The position numbers were made by a program, and so were the translations under genes. This document shows, one piece after another, positions 50,772 through 62,656 of a stretch of 64,000 bases of DNA. The number at the start of each line of letters is the position of its first letter. The stretch's first letter is position 1. A model generated the notes under the pieces. That model did no database searches. It had not been told where the DNA came from and saw only the letters and a program-made list of their open reading frames with translations. The DNA is from Cyprinodon diabolis (lineage: Eukaryota > Chordata > Actinopteri > Cyprinodontiformes > Cyprinodontidae): assembly GCA_030533445.1 (NCBI GenBank), contig CM060078.1, forward strand, positions 20,422,591 to 20,486,590. Reading direction: 5' to 3'.

Positions 50772-52657
50772 TTTTTGTTTGTATTTTTAATTAAATTGGT
50801 GGAATTTGTTTGATAAGTATTTCAGCTGTCATCTATCACACAGCATATCCTCGATGTTTAAGTTTTTGAATAATTTGGTTCCTTTTCATAAATGTAAATT
50901 ATTTCGAGAATAATTCAATGGATTTTTTGCCTTAAATTGCTTAATAATACAATCTCTGGGTTTTCTACATATAATCTTCCACAAAACAATGAAAATAAAC
51001 ATCTTATTTTAAGATTACCCAGACAACAGTTTAGATTTTGTTCTGAGCAGGTACAAATGTTGTCGTTTTGAAAAGATATGTGAACAATGAAACAAGCTAT
51101 GGCAGCTTAGAGATGGGAATGTTGGTTAAAAAAAAAAGAAACATTTCTTTTTTTAACTAAGCAGAAATTATAGAAAACAAAGACAATACACAGATTTATC
51201 TACATTGGAAAGAATTTGAAGACAAAGGACTTTATCAGTTTAAACATAGAAAAGCAACACCAGTAAGAGTTAATCACAAAAAAATGAAATAAGACGATGA
51301 AAAAGGAAAACCTTTACAGATAAACCTTTAAAGTTTTCTGAGTCCCATCATTTACTTTCTTCTGCTGCGTTATCCATTAATGCATCATAATAACTCTGAC
51401 TGACGAGCAGCCAACGTCCAATCATGGAAATGCATCGTGCCAAGAAAAGATCCTAAAGGCCTGCTAATTGAGATTCATGACTTCAAATACCAATCAGATA
51501 AAGTGATTAAGGCTTCGATTGTCCACATCTTGAAATTTGCAGCTTTCCCTCCCAGAGCATCATCCTCTGATAGTTCATGTCTCATCATTTCATTATTAAT
51601 CTCTTCTTTGTTTTGGAGCTCTGTAGCTCCCAGGAGAACTCCAAGTTGATGCAATTAGAAGCTGTAATTACTTCTCCACAGAGCAGTAGATCTAAACAGT
51701 CTATATCTGTATGTCTGCTTGAAGCACACAAGAGAGTGATTGATGATGCTGTTAGCATTTGGGTGTTGATTGTTGTCTTAAAAGGTACTGAAGGAAGTTA
51801 CTGTTTATAGAGAGTTTGCAGTTGTAAAAGTTAATGACCTGCTTTTCAGCTCTAAGTTATAACACATGCTTTTTAATTCCATTACATAGTCTTAGGCCAT
51901 TTATTAACTTTTATGCTCATTTTGATAAGACATCAGCAAATATATGCTTGGGTTATGTGCCTTATATTGAGAGTAAATCATTTATACAAATAAAAAATAG
52001 AAAGACGAAAAAAAAATGATGCTTTACCAAATTCTGTCAGGGGTTGAAAATTTAACATAAACCATCTTAGCTATATCAGGAAACCTTTAACATCCACTGG
52101 TGTTCCATTACTACTCCAACAGCCAATCAAATGATAAGATGGATCTATCTGGATGATCAGGCCCTTTTATTTATATTTGTAATATCTATTGAAAGCACAT
52201 GTTAGAATCAGATGCAATATTTTTAATTACAAATTAGTTTCTTTGAAATCACAGATTTGATTTGATTTACTTAAAAAAAATTGCATTGCAGTCTGGTGGA
52301 ATATATTCATGGTTTTAAACTTAAGTGAAGAGACAAATCACAATAAAATTTTTAATAACTTCAAATAGCAGTGATGCACAGCACCCTCAACCAAAATGAA
52401 CTGTGTAAGGCTTTTGCATATCTCAAGAAGGCCCATAAATGTGGAGAGTACTTTAGGTCCAGATCACAAATTCACCATCGTTCTGAAAAATTTGTCCCAT
52501 AAGAACAAGAAAGACTGGAGGCTGAAATATTGAGATGCATTTTCTATACTTCAATAGGCCTAACTTTGATATCAGGGTTCCCAAACGGGTTTTTATGTTC
52601 ATGTTAAAACACTCAGTGAATGTATGGCAGACAGTTCGCCTGCAGGCAAGCTTTAAA
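50772..52657. other. Intergenic
   Basis: AT-rich; nothing recognised. Confidence 0.35.
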
Positions 52658-53045
52658 TATGAAGGAGGTAGGAGGACACACTAGAAAGCAAGTGAATAAG
52701 GCAGGGAGGAAGGACAAGAGGAAGCGAGGGAGGAAAGACATTGGAAAGGTAGAGTTTGGCTGTAGGAGGTACAAAAAAAGTAAGGAGACAAAGACAAATA
52801 TAAGGTAGGGTGGAATAAGGCATTGTATGAAACGATGGATTGAAGTAGGAAAGAACAACAGAATGTATGAAGAAAGGGGGGATGATGATAAGGTACAACA
52901 GGGGGAAGAAAGAAAGAAATAAATGATTGGATGAAGGGAAAAAGGAAGGATGGACAAAATGGAGGATGGGTGGGATGGGAAGGAAGGCAAGGAGTGGAAA
53001 TAAAATATATGACAGTTAAGAAGAAAAGGGATCAAAGGAGGAAAA
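52658..53045. repeat. Purine-rich degenerate tandem tract
   Basis: Nearly 390 bp dominated by A and G on the + strand (units like gaagg, ggaag, gatgg). Degenerate tetra/pentanucleotide array. The complementary open frame at 52613-53035 is a Ser/Pro/Leu/Phe artefact of this composition. Confidence 0.75.
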
Positions 53046-54267
53046 CAGGGATATTTGTGGAAAAGTAATTGACTGTTTTTCCCTATACTTACCCCGACCT
53101 AAAAGAACTAAAATCAATTATTCTTCAGACTGCATATGAAATATTGGAAGCTAGGAATCAGTTCACCGCTGCATGGGAAAGAGAAGCTCCTCAGACATTT
53201 AGCAGCAAAGAGATTAATAATAATATTGAACTCAAAAATGGGTTAGGAAGGATAAATAGAAGTCAAACGAACATTGTAGACTGTGAGGAATCTCTGCAAC
53301 AACTGCTCTACATTAATGTCTTCAAGGTCATCCTCAATGACTTCTTAATCTCTCTGCTACTATAGCTGGGATGACGCCCACCACTCTCCAGTTGTCCAAT
53401 AAAATTATTCCATGTTCAAAAGGACTCATTAATTAAGAGGTTAATAACTCGAGATGCTTAATTAATTCAACACCCACTGAAATACCTCCTATAAAATAAG
53501 TTCTACAGGGTTGGAGAGGGTTCAGTCATTAGCCTAATGTTCTTCAAGATGAATGGAGCTTTTCCTTCTGCATTTTCTGTGATCTTCATTTTCTTTCTTG
53601 GTCAGATTCGATTTATAGTTTAATTAAGATTTTGGTTGAAAAAGATTTTTCAGACTCTACATCGTCAGCAAAATAGGATAAACTTTGTCTTGATCGTAAA
53701 TGAAACACCCAGCACCAGGTAGCAGGAAGTCTATACCTAATAATAAAAATAACATTTATAAATGTTCATGTGCTTTTATCCCATTGGGGAACAGTAAAAA
53801 TAAAAGGCATCTAAAGTAGACTGTGTATACATGGCGTTGGCAACTTCCAATCATAAACTGGTGGCAGTAAAGTTGTGTTTTCAAAGTGGTCCATTCTGTT
53901 CTGATTGAGTGTCCTCGTAAAAACAGACTATATCTGGAATTGGCACACTATTTTAGCCGTCATGCAGTTATGATAGCTAGTGCTGATTAAAACCTTAAAT
54001 TTTGATAATGGCCAATGTGCAGTCTCGGTACTGAGATTAAGCTGTCACTGTAGAGAAGGGTTGCTTCTGTAAGTAATATCAACTGCTTTAAAATTTGTTA
54101 ACATTTTTCTAGCGTCTAATGGAGCAACACTGGCAGATCAAACAAGCGGTACCTAATTTATTACCAAATGTTTAGAATGCATGGCTGTGTTTAGGCCAAA
54201 TGATGTGCATATGCTTTTTTAATGGTCAAGGAGTGGAAGAATGTGCTGTGCAGTGCAATAAATACAA
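53046..54267. other. Intergenic
   Basis: A 98-codon open frame at 53069-53365 shows no domain or conserved motif I know. Nothing else seen. Confidence 0.35.
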
Positions 54268-54534
54268 TCTCTTGAATGTGCCCCCTGTGTCAGGGCTAGG
54301 AATGTAGGACCCATAATTCAGGCAGACAGATCAGAGTGATTTAGAAGAAAGCATTTATTTATTTACTGCTCGAAAATCTGCGGCTTATCGGCTGGGACAG
54401 GATAACTGGAATCTCTGTAGAGGGTGAAAGTGAGGTTTGTGAGTATGAAACTCTGACAGGGAACGGTAGCGAGCATGTGAGTCACTGACCTGGTTTTTAA
54501 GTTTAGTCAGAGTCCAGAGGAAGGAGTAGAAACC
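54268..54534 (-). mobile_element. Truncated LTR-like end plus 20-bp flank (duplicate)
   Basis: 'tctcttgaatgtgccccctg' followed by TGTCAGGGCTAGGAATGTAG and about 245 bp that match 54932-55199 with roughly ten differences. It stops at 'agaaacc' and runs into unrelated sequence. Confidence 0.75.
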
Positions 54535-54931
54535 TTTTGTTTAGCTTTTGTTTATCTGTCTGATTAAGTTAAATTTAGATCTAAATAAACTTTGTGGACA
54601 GAGGAAAGAAACAATAAAACCTATTAAAAAAAACAGTTCTTGGATATATATATGTATATATTTCTTTAAATATATATTATTTTTAGTGACTGAAAGAGTC
54701 CAGGACTGGGAAGCCTGTAGGATACTGCAGAAAAGGCAGTGTGAATGATGTAAAGATGATGCTATTAGTGAGACCAATAGATGACAGAGGAAGGAAAAAA
54801 ATGCTAGCAGTAATGGAACTGGTGAAGAGGATGGTGAAGCAGCCAGGGTAATGTTTTATAATCAGTACAAAGATGCCATGAATCAATGTGTGGCGTTTTA
54901 TCCCTACAGATACAGGAGCCAGTGATCTTCC

Positions 54932-55698
54932 ATCTCTTGAAAGTGCCCCCTGTGTCAGGGCTAGGAATGTAGGACCCATAATTCAGGCAGACAGATCAGA
55001 GTGATTTAAAAGAAAGCATTTATTTATTTACTGCTCGAAAATCTGCGGATCATCAGCTGGGACAGGATAACTGGAATCTCTGTAGAGGGTGAAAGTGAGG
55101 TTTGTGAGTATGAAACTCTGACAGGAAACGGTAGCGAGCATGTGAGTCACTGACCTGGTTTTTAAGTTTAGTCAGAGTCCAGATGAAGGAGTGGAAACCA
55201 GCTGGATGATTTTTTCACAGCATGTGGTGGGAGCTGGCCAGAGAGTTTCAGAAGAAGACTGACGAGCAGAACCCACCAGAGACGGAAGAGCAGAAGTATC
55301 TGGAGGGAAAATCTAAAGTTGGTGTCAATGCAGGAGCAGATTTCCAGGCCAAAAGATCAGAGATCTGAAAAGCTACTGAGGGGAAATCCAAGAGACAGAT
55401 CCAAGGTTGTTGGCATGCAGAATCCAAAGAGCAGTCCAAAGACAGGTCAGGCGAAACGGATCAGAACAGGGCAAGCAAAACTTAGAAGTCCAGAGGCAGA
55501 AACTAGTCAGGATCTGGTAATCAGAAACACACTAGGTAGGCTAGAGAACACTCACACACGGCTCGAATAATCTGGCACTGATGGCTGGGACCAAGTAGTT
55601 TAAATAGGAACTGGAACAGGTGAATCTGTTGAGTGAGAATGGAAACTGGGTGGAGCTAGGCAGGTGGAAGAAATATGTCAAGTGCCAAGATCATGACA
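54932..55698 (-). mobile_element. LTR-like element (longer copy) plus 20-bp flank
   Basis: LTR-like part 54953-55698: TGTCAGGGCTAGG to GATCATGACA, 746 bp. Carries the family landmarks 'ggacccataattcaggcaga', 'aaagacaggtcaggcgaaac', 'ctggtaatcagaaacacact' and 'ataatctggcactgatggct'. The preceding 21 bp match those before the truncated copy. No target duplication found. Confidence 0.75.
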
Positions 55699-57582
55699 CG
55701 CCTACATATTTCTATCACCCAAAATGGTACCTTTTATGATCAGTGCCAGAGGAAGAGCTTGAGTCACCCATTGCAAGTAAATCAAAGAAGAGTTGAAAAC
55801 CACAGAAATCAAGCTGAGCCCTGGAAACCACTTCCCTCAATTCATTGAAGCCAAGAATAAAAACCTGTGCTGTGATGCTGCATAAAACTGAAAACTGAAT
55901 GCAGTTTATTGTGACCTTGTGCCCCAGCTTTCAAACAAAAGAGTTGTGTCTTTTTAAGTATCTCTGCAAAGAGCAAAGGTGAGCTAAGCATGCCATAAAA
56001 GTCGAAAGGCTCGCTATGGATAGTTTATACCAGGATCATGTTATACTGTTAGAAGCTCTAATTAACACAAGAATTGCATGTCAATAATATTCATCCTTCA
56101 AATATTGATATCATGCTGAGATCTTAAGTATTTTCATTTCAGTCTTCCTCATTAGGTATAGCAGTAATTTTTGTATGCTTACGTTTCCCATTCTTTATCA
56201 TGTAGTCATTTTTTGTTAAGTACACAAATTATTATTGATGTTTTATGTTTCAGTGGAAAGCAGAAACATGTTTTCTAGACAAAAGATAAACCATCAAGTT
56301 AAAGCAATTATCTATCCTCCAAGGAAAATGAAAACGCATAGAAAAAGAATTAGCGACTGAATCTGTTATAGAACATACATTTTTTTAATATGTGAAACTG
56401 TGAAGATTAAAATGTACATTTGTATTTCCCTGTAATGTTAATGTTTTGCACCAAATAAACAAGAACTGCAGGCCAAGTTTCCTATAGATGGTTCATCTAG
56501 TGTACCTTTTTTTTAGCTTTAGTGTTAAAGAAACAACATTTTTGATCTTCAGTGATTCATATTTGACTACAGGCAGCATAACTGACAAGTTACATGATGG
56601 TTAACCTTTTTTTTTACCTCTCCTGTTCCCGTCCCTCCACCTTCACACAGCATGACTCCATCTATAAACGGGGGTAATTATGATTTTCGTAATTATAACC
56701 CTTGTTAGTGTTCCTTCATTAGTCCAGCATGATGCTTATCTCTGTCTGATCCGAGCCATCAGCCTCATATCCTGTCTCACATCCTCCACTCAGAACAACA
56801 GAAGAGCAAAGCTAGATAAATAACCCTGATAAAAATCCATTCACTTACTATAGCTTGGAAGCCAGCCCAGGGCTATTTTGTATGGTTCTTATGAGCTTCA
56901 TTTAGAAACCACTGAGCACTCCGAAATAAAAAACGTATGTGGTACATTTTCGTGCTTTATGCTTAAAATTTGGCTGTAAATAGATCTGGAGCTTCTACAA
57001 AGGTATATCATTAAAGTGATGCATTCATGTGTGTTATTAGCATGCACAAATGGAAATGCTTATTTCTTCATGTAATGAGGAAGGAAAAGGGCTTTAATTG
57101 GCAGGAAATATCCTTTGCAGTTTGGGCTTGCTGTTGATGTGTTTTTGCAACCTGAAAAGTTCGAGGATAACACTGCAAAGACGTATCTCCTACCTTGCCA
57201 TCACTTTCTATAAGTATTTATTTTGTTGTGCCTTAAGCTTTTCAGGCTGACATGTGTGGCCATTCAGATCAATAGGCTCTCAGGATAAAATGAACCCAAG
57301 TGTGAATTAACTCAGTAGGGAGCAGCATGGCGGCACAGTGTTTACTGGGGTGTAATTTGGACAAACACATCTCTACTGCATGAGTGCTGCTACAGGAGTT
57401 GACAAGTATCTAGTGGTGTAATTTTCTACAATATATGATTTTTCTGTTGTTTTAGAAAGCTTTTTTGAGAGCTATTTCAAAGTAGCGGATGTTTATATTC
57501 AGCATTACAAGTAAGGATATTGTACACAACAACAAAAAGGGCCTGGAAAAGAGTAGCAACCAAACGTTGGTACAGTTTTTTT
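55699..57582. other. Intergenic
   Basis: No gene or repeat recognised. 56640-56830 is less AT-rich with paired TAATTA-type sites ('gggtaattatgattttcgta', 'attataac') and might be a conserved non-coding element; this is a guess. Confidence 0.3.
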
Positions 57583-57620
57583 AAGACGTTTCGACACCTA
57601 TCCAAGAGTCTTTGTCAATT
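57583..57620 (-). repeat. Hammerhead-like repeat remnant, copy 3
   Basis: On the minus strand it reads TTGACAAAGACTCTTGGATA then GGTGTCGAAACGTCTT. This parallels CUGANGA, a short helix and GAAAC in a hammerhead core. It is the best preserved of the three in its GAAAC half. Confidence 0.4.
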
Positions 57621-57898
57621 ATTTTCCTTGCACCAGAGCAAACTCTAACTGGAGCACTGATGTATTTAAGCAATCACCCTACATATATTCCAAGTCAGAT
57701 GCAAATCAATAAGTCACCCCTTGTTCTTCTGTTCTGGAGCCTTTTGTTGTGCATGGCGATTGGTCTTGTTATTCATAATGTGACTGCTTATGTAATTTAT
57801 TTGGAATTAAATCCATGATTGAATTGTAAATGCTTGGAAACTAAAACGCAATCCTCTTCCTCTGTTCAGTTTTCTCTTTTAACAAAGATGGCTTCTTT

Positions 57899-57922
57899 CC
57901 CCCCCCCCCCCCCCCCCCCCCC
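57899..57922. repeat. Uninterrupted C24 homopolymer
   Basis: 24 consecutive cytosines (G on the minus strand), preceded by 'ggcttcttt'. Likely length-unstable and prone to sequencing error. Confidence 0.95.
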
Positions 57923-60417
57923 TTTCAAACCATATGTCCTCTCCACCTTAAAAGAAAACTTTATTACAGAGATTTAGTGTGGAAATCTTGACAGTTGTTT
58001 GAAATCCCACTTCTGACACAAATATTATTATCTACCTGTATGGTGCTCTGGAGGTTAGCGCACTTTTTGTTTTGTTGTTCTTGTCATTGGAGTCTTTCTG
58101 GTCTGCTGCTAGTTTACCTATTTGGGAGCTGACAAGAATTCATGATTGTACAACTAGTGGAATCATGAATTCTGCCATATAGAGGAAAATCCAGAGAGAA
58201 AATCTGTGGACATCAGTTTGTGACGCACAACCACAAAAAAAACATACTTTAGATAAAAAAAATGTATGAAAATTTTATAAATGAGATCATCATTTCAAGC
58301 ATAATTGTCTATTTGGTCAGGCTGATTTAAATGTGAAAATGTATTTTATTTTTAAAGTGTAAAAAAAAAGAAAACAAAGGAAATCAGTATTTTTTTATTT
58401 GTATTTCTGTTGTTTTTTTTTGTTTTTTTGTTTTTTTTGTTGTTGGTGTTCTATGAGCCAAAGTGTTTAAAAGTTTTTTTACTTCTGCTTAAGACACATA
58501 TCATTTTATTAGATTATCTCTTTAAGGTCTAGCTAAACGCAAAATATGAACCCAGAAAATATGTCTGCTGTGTGATTACAACAAAAAATAATTCGGAAAA
58601 ATGTTTGTTTGTTGTAATCAATTTGCTTTTACCCATGGAAACCGATGAACTACCGTGGATGTAAATCTGAATTTAAACTGTTTCTCCCGCTTAAGGCCTT
58701 CTCTTAATAACTCAGGAGTCCCTCATAATGTAACATATAACATTGCAATAAAAAATATTAACAAAATGTTTAATAGGGCTTTAAATGCGCTGCTAGTGGG
58801 TGGTAGGTTTATCTGAGCAGTGTACCCTGCAGGCAAAATCTTGCAGCTGACCTCCTGCTGCACTCTGATCATATACCCCCTGAAGTCTCGCTGGCATTGT
58901 ACAATATTTATAATTAAAGATAGGCTGATGTTGCCTCAGTAAGCATACGCTAAAATAAAATTACATCCCAAACTTCCTTTATTACAGGATATAAATATGG
59001 AAAGCCTCTTGGACAAACACACAATGGAGTCTTTAGAGCCAGAACATGTGTGAGCATAAACAGACTTGCGTCGACGCAGATTCACACACAGACGGCGCAG
59101 AGACCTATACAGACATGTCACAAAATGACACACTTGCAAACACACTAATATGCGTGCACAGACAATAGCCTCCAACTCCCTTCCAGCCTGGCAGGTAATT
59201 GCTGTCTATGGGGGGACAGGTGCCTCTACAATAGACCGCCAGTGTCCAGACAGGCTCTATTCACTGCTACTGTAATTACCTAATTGAAAAGCCCACAAGG
59301 GAAGCAGAGAGGGTGTGTGTGAGAAAGAGGGGTGTTGAGAACTGAGAATAAAGTGGAAAAATAGAAGATAAGCCTACAACAAAGCCTCCTGGCCATCCCC
59401 TCCACACACATGCTTTTACACAACTGTGAATGCACTTCTGCTTCTACAACATTTGTTTGCACAAATGGATAAATACGCATATGAACACACACACATCCAC
59501 ACAGAAGCCCTGACATCTATTCTGAGTCGTCTCACTCTGGGGGCCAATATTTCAGGGATAGAACGAATGAGGGGGCAGTAATGGGGAATCTATTGTTGTA
59601 CCATGAGGATAAAGCTGAGAGAAAAAGGTGGGGGAGGGTCAGGAAACTCAGAAATATCAAAGCAGCAGGTTCACTCATTTATGATGAGAGAATCTGCTGT
59701 ATTAGAACAAAATGTGAGTTTCTTTTACATGTATAGAGCCAGTAGAGTCTGAGAGTAATGCAAAAGGTTGTATGATATACCTTTATGCATATTGAATGAC
59801 AAGCATACAAATTCGCACCTTGGTTGAGAACGTCTCTACAGAAACACATAACGAATACAGATGACTGTAAACTTCTACTGCTTGCTTCCATCCTTTGTAA
59901 GGTTGCGTCATGTCGTTTTCAAGTTTGAACCCAAACTCAGTCTCCTTGAGAATTATTATAGTCTCCGAGTAGCTCTGTATCAACACAAAAAAACTCATCA
60001 CTGTTTGGTTGAAAGGTGTAAGTAGGGGTCACCAGCAGTTTTTATTTTATTTTATGGGCAACATGGACAGCCTGGTAGGTTGGCATTCAAAACAAAGCAT
60101 ATTATTACTAGTCTTCAGAAGAAAATCCTTAGTTTATTGCATCATTTTTCCAATGGTAGACAGCAAAAAGTTAGTATACCCTTGTTTGGAGCAACTCACT
60201 ACATCAGAAAGAGCAGATTACATCCAGGAATCTTGTTAAAAGGCAACAATCTAAGTTTGCTGTAGCAATATGCCATATGCAACTGAATTTTAAAATATGG
60301 TGATCTTAATTTGTCCGCACTAAGAACTGTTTATGGAAAATTAACTTTCAACATCAGCAAGACCCTGCCTTATTAACAAATAGCAGTTTTGTTAAATGAC
60401 CTGTACTTGTCAAATGT
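57923..60417. other. Intergenic
   Basis: Includes a T-rich low-complexity tract (58390-58445) and CA-rich stretches near 59080-59160 and 59485-59505. No gene recognised. Confidence 0.35.
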
Positions 60418-60560
60418 ACATTACATTCACTGCATTCAGTCTTTCACCCATTCACAAAGTAATTCATACGCTGATGGGGGTAAGCTACGTTGTAGTCACG
60501 GCTGCTGTGGGGCTCACTGACAACAGTGAGGCTGCCGTAGAATCGTGCACGTGACAATTG
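60418..60560 (+). repeat. Teleost dispersed repeat fragment
   Basis: 'gggtaagctacgttgtagtc' then 'acggctgctgtggggctcac' and 'tgacaacagtgaggctgccg' resemble a common fish repeat (GGGAAGCTACATTGTAGCCACAGCTGCCC…GCGAGGCTGCC). Class unknown. Confidence 0.5.
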
Positions 60561-62216
60561 AGACAGATCGATCGGACAGACGGATCAATCTGGCAGTTCA
60601 AAGGTTACATTATTGAATCCCTTCCTCCTGACACCTCTTACCCATATCAGGTTCACAAGAATGAAACAAGATTTTGGAAATGCTTCTGGGAACACAAAAT
60701 AATTTCTTTTTTCTCTCATGATTAAAAGTAAAAAACATTGTAAAACCAAAAGTAGAAAGTATTTAAAATATTTGCTCACTTTACGATGTGACCAACCTGT
60801 TTTGTTTGGTTGCATCTTTGCACATTTGTCAAACTTAAAACCAAATCACTTTAGGGTCATTTATCACTGAAAATTTCATCAAATCCTGTTTATAAAAAGA
60901 ATGGAATTCCTTTTCACTGAACAGGGGAAACAAAAACTCTTTTGGAAATTGCCAAAAGAAGGAAACTCCTGGAGGGGGGCCATCTGCCTTAATATGTTAG
61001 GGTAGAGCGACAGAATAAGAGAGAGAAAAAAAGCAGCGAGGGAAACACAGCGACAAACATAAAAAAAAAATCTTGGCATGCCTTCAAACTGGCACAGAGT
61101 CCTAAAAATTCAACTCAGGAACAGAAATATCTTCAGAAAGGTACATGGAGAGAAAAAAATTACAAACTCTGGATGACAGGCACAAAAAGATAACGACATA
61201 CAGTGCACAGAGTGAAAACGGGACGAATGTCGGGATTGTGCCAATGCAACAACATCACCCTGGGCCAGGAACACATAATAGCCCCCCAAGTGAGTAAGTT
61301 TAGGTTGTATGAAAAAGATTTTGTGAGTAAAGTGGAATTTTGGCTTTAAAGCTAAACTGGATTCTGCTTTTACTGAAAAAGTGCCCTGTTTGGAAAGAGG
61401 TTTGATTCCTATTAAATCATTTATTATTTTTTATTTAGTATTAAAAAAAGAGTTTTAGATGATAAAGGATTTTTTTTAAGGAAATTTTGTGACTGGATTA
61501 TTTCTACTTAGTGCTTGTAAAGACTCACAAAAAGTAAACCTTTAATATGATTTTGATGTTTTATGGTGATATAATAATATGGCTTATATTGTTTCTATAA
61601 TAAATGTATACTGACAAATAATTTTTTATTGAATTTCAGAGAATTATTTCACAGAATTCAACATCTTTCCCTGAAGTAAACAAAGTTGTTTCTGATTTGT
61701 ATGTATTTTGGTAAATTACATCCCTTTAGGCTAAGGGATGGAGCAAATCGCTAAGCTTAGCATAAGTAAAAATTCAGGAAAAGCTGTGAACTTCTTTATT
61801 TACATTTTTTAACTACAGATACAGCAATCCATTAGTAAAAATATGAAATGATCAACTTTGAGTTCTTGGAAGCTTATTCTTTACCTGCATGTTGAATGCA
61901 TCAAAAATAATCAACTAACAGGATGTGCTTTTCTCTTGGATACACTTTTTATTTTATAGTTGATAATCCTCTGATTATTTCCCTTTCACTGAGACATAAA
62001 AATCTCCATCAATTAACCTTCAGCTTTTTTTGTTGGTGTTATGGTCCTTAAAAACATGGATTGGCAGGTTAGGTATTAAAAAAAAAAAAAAAACTCAGAT
62101 CACCCAGTAACATCCTGATAAACGTTTGACAGCCTACTATTCCAATATGCGATGGTCCAATGCACTGCAGATATCAGCAAAAAAAATTAAAAAGAAGAAA
62201 TTTAATTCAAGAAAAT
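60561..62216. other. Intergenic
   Basis: AT-rich; nothing recognised apart from poly-A/T runs. Confidence 0.35.
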
Positions 62217-62656
62217 TATTATGGTTTTCCCCTTTTGGAATTTAAGTTTTGAGATTTCATTATCTAAGTTATTCTGTTTTGTTCTGATTTATTTTCCCTT
62301 TTGTGTCATATTTAAGCAGTCTTCAGTTAATCTCTGTTGCCCCCTTGTGTCTGTCTCCTTTCCCCTAGCTCCCTTCTAGTCCCTTCCATCCACACCTGCT
62401 CCATATCAGCTGATCACCCCAGTCTTTGTTCTGTCTCCCATATTTACTCTCCCTGTGCAGTTCTTCAATGCTGGTTCCTTGCTGTTTCTTTGCTCCAATG
62501 TGTGCTTTCCATGACGTCTCCTAGATTTTTAGTTTTCAGTATTTTGTTTTTGGACTTTGCTTCTGTTGCCTCTGAGATTCTAATTAAACCTATAAGAACT
62601 CATCCCTGCCTCCCTCATCTCTGCTTTTGGGTCCAACCTCCACCATCACGTTGACA
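62217..62656 (+). mobile_element. LTR-like element, second subfamily, copy 2
   Basis: Pair of 31463-31912: shares 'tctctgttgcccccttgtg', 'tagctcccttctagt', 'cacctgctccatatcagctg', 'tttgttctgt' and 'ctctgcttttgggtccaacc'. Ends CACGTTGACA; the left end is decayed (TATTATGG for TGTCATGG). Flanks AAAAT and CAAAT agree at 4 of 5, a likely target duplication. Confidence 0.65.

Noticed and set aside
52613..53035. 140-codon minus-strand open frame, rich in Ser, Pro, Leu and Phe
   Set aside because: Produced by the purine-rich tract on the opposite strand, which lacks stop codons by composition.
54953..55698. Full-length LTR retrotransposon (54.3 and 55.0 kb copies as the two LTRs)
   Set aside because: The 397-bp spacer has no coding, primer-binding or polypurine signal, and the same 20-bp flank precedes both copies.
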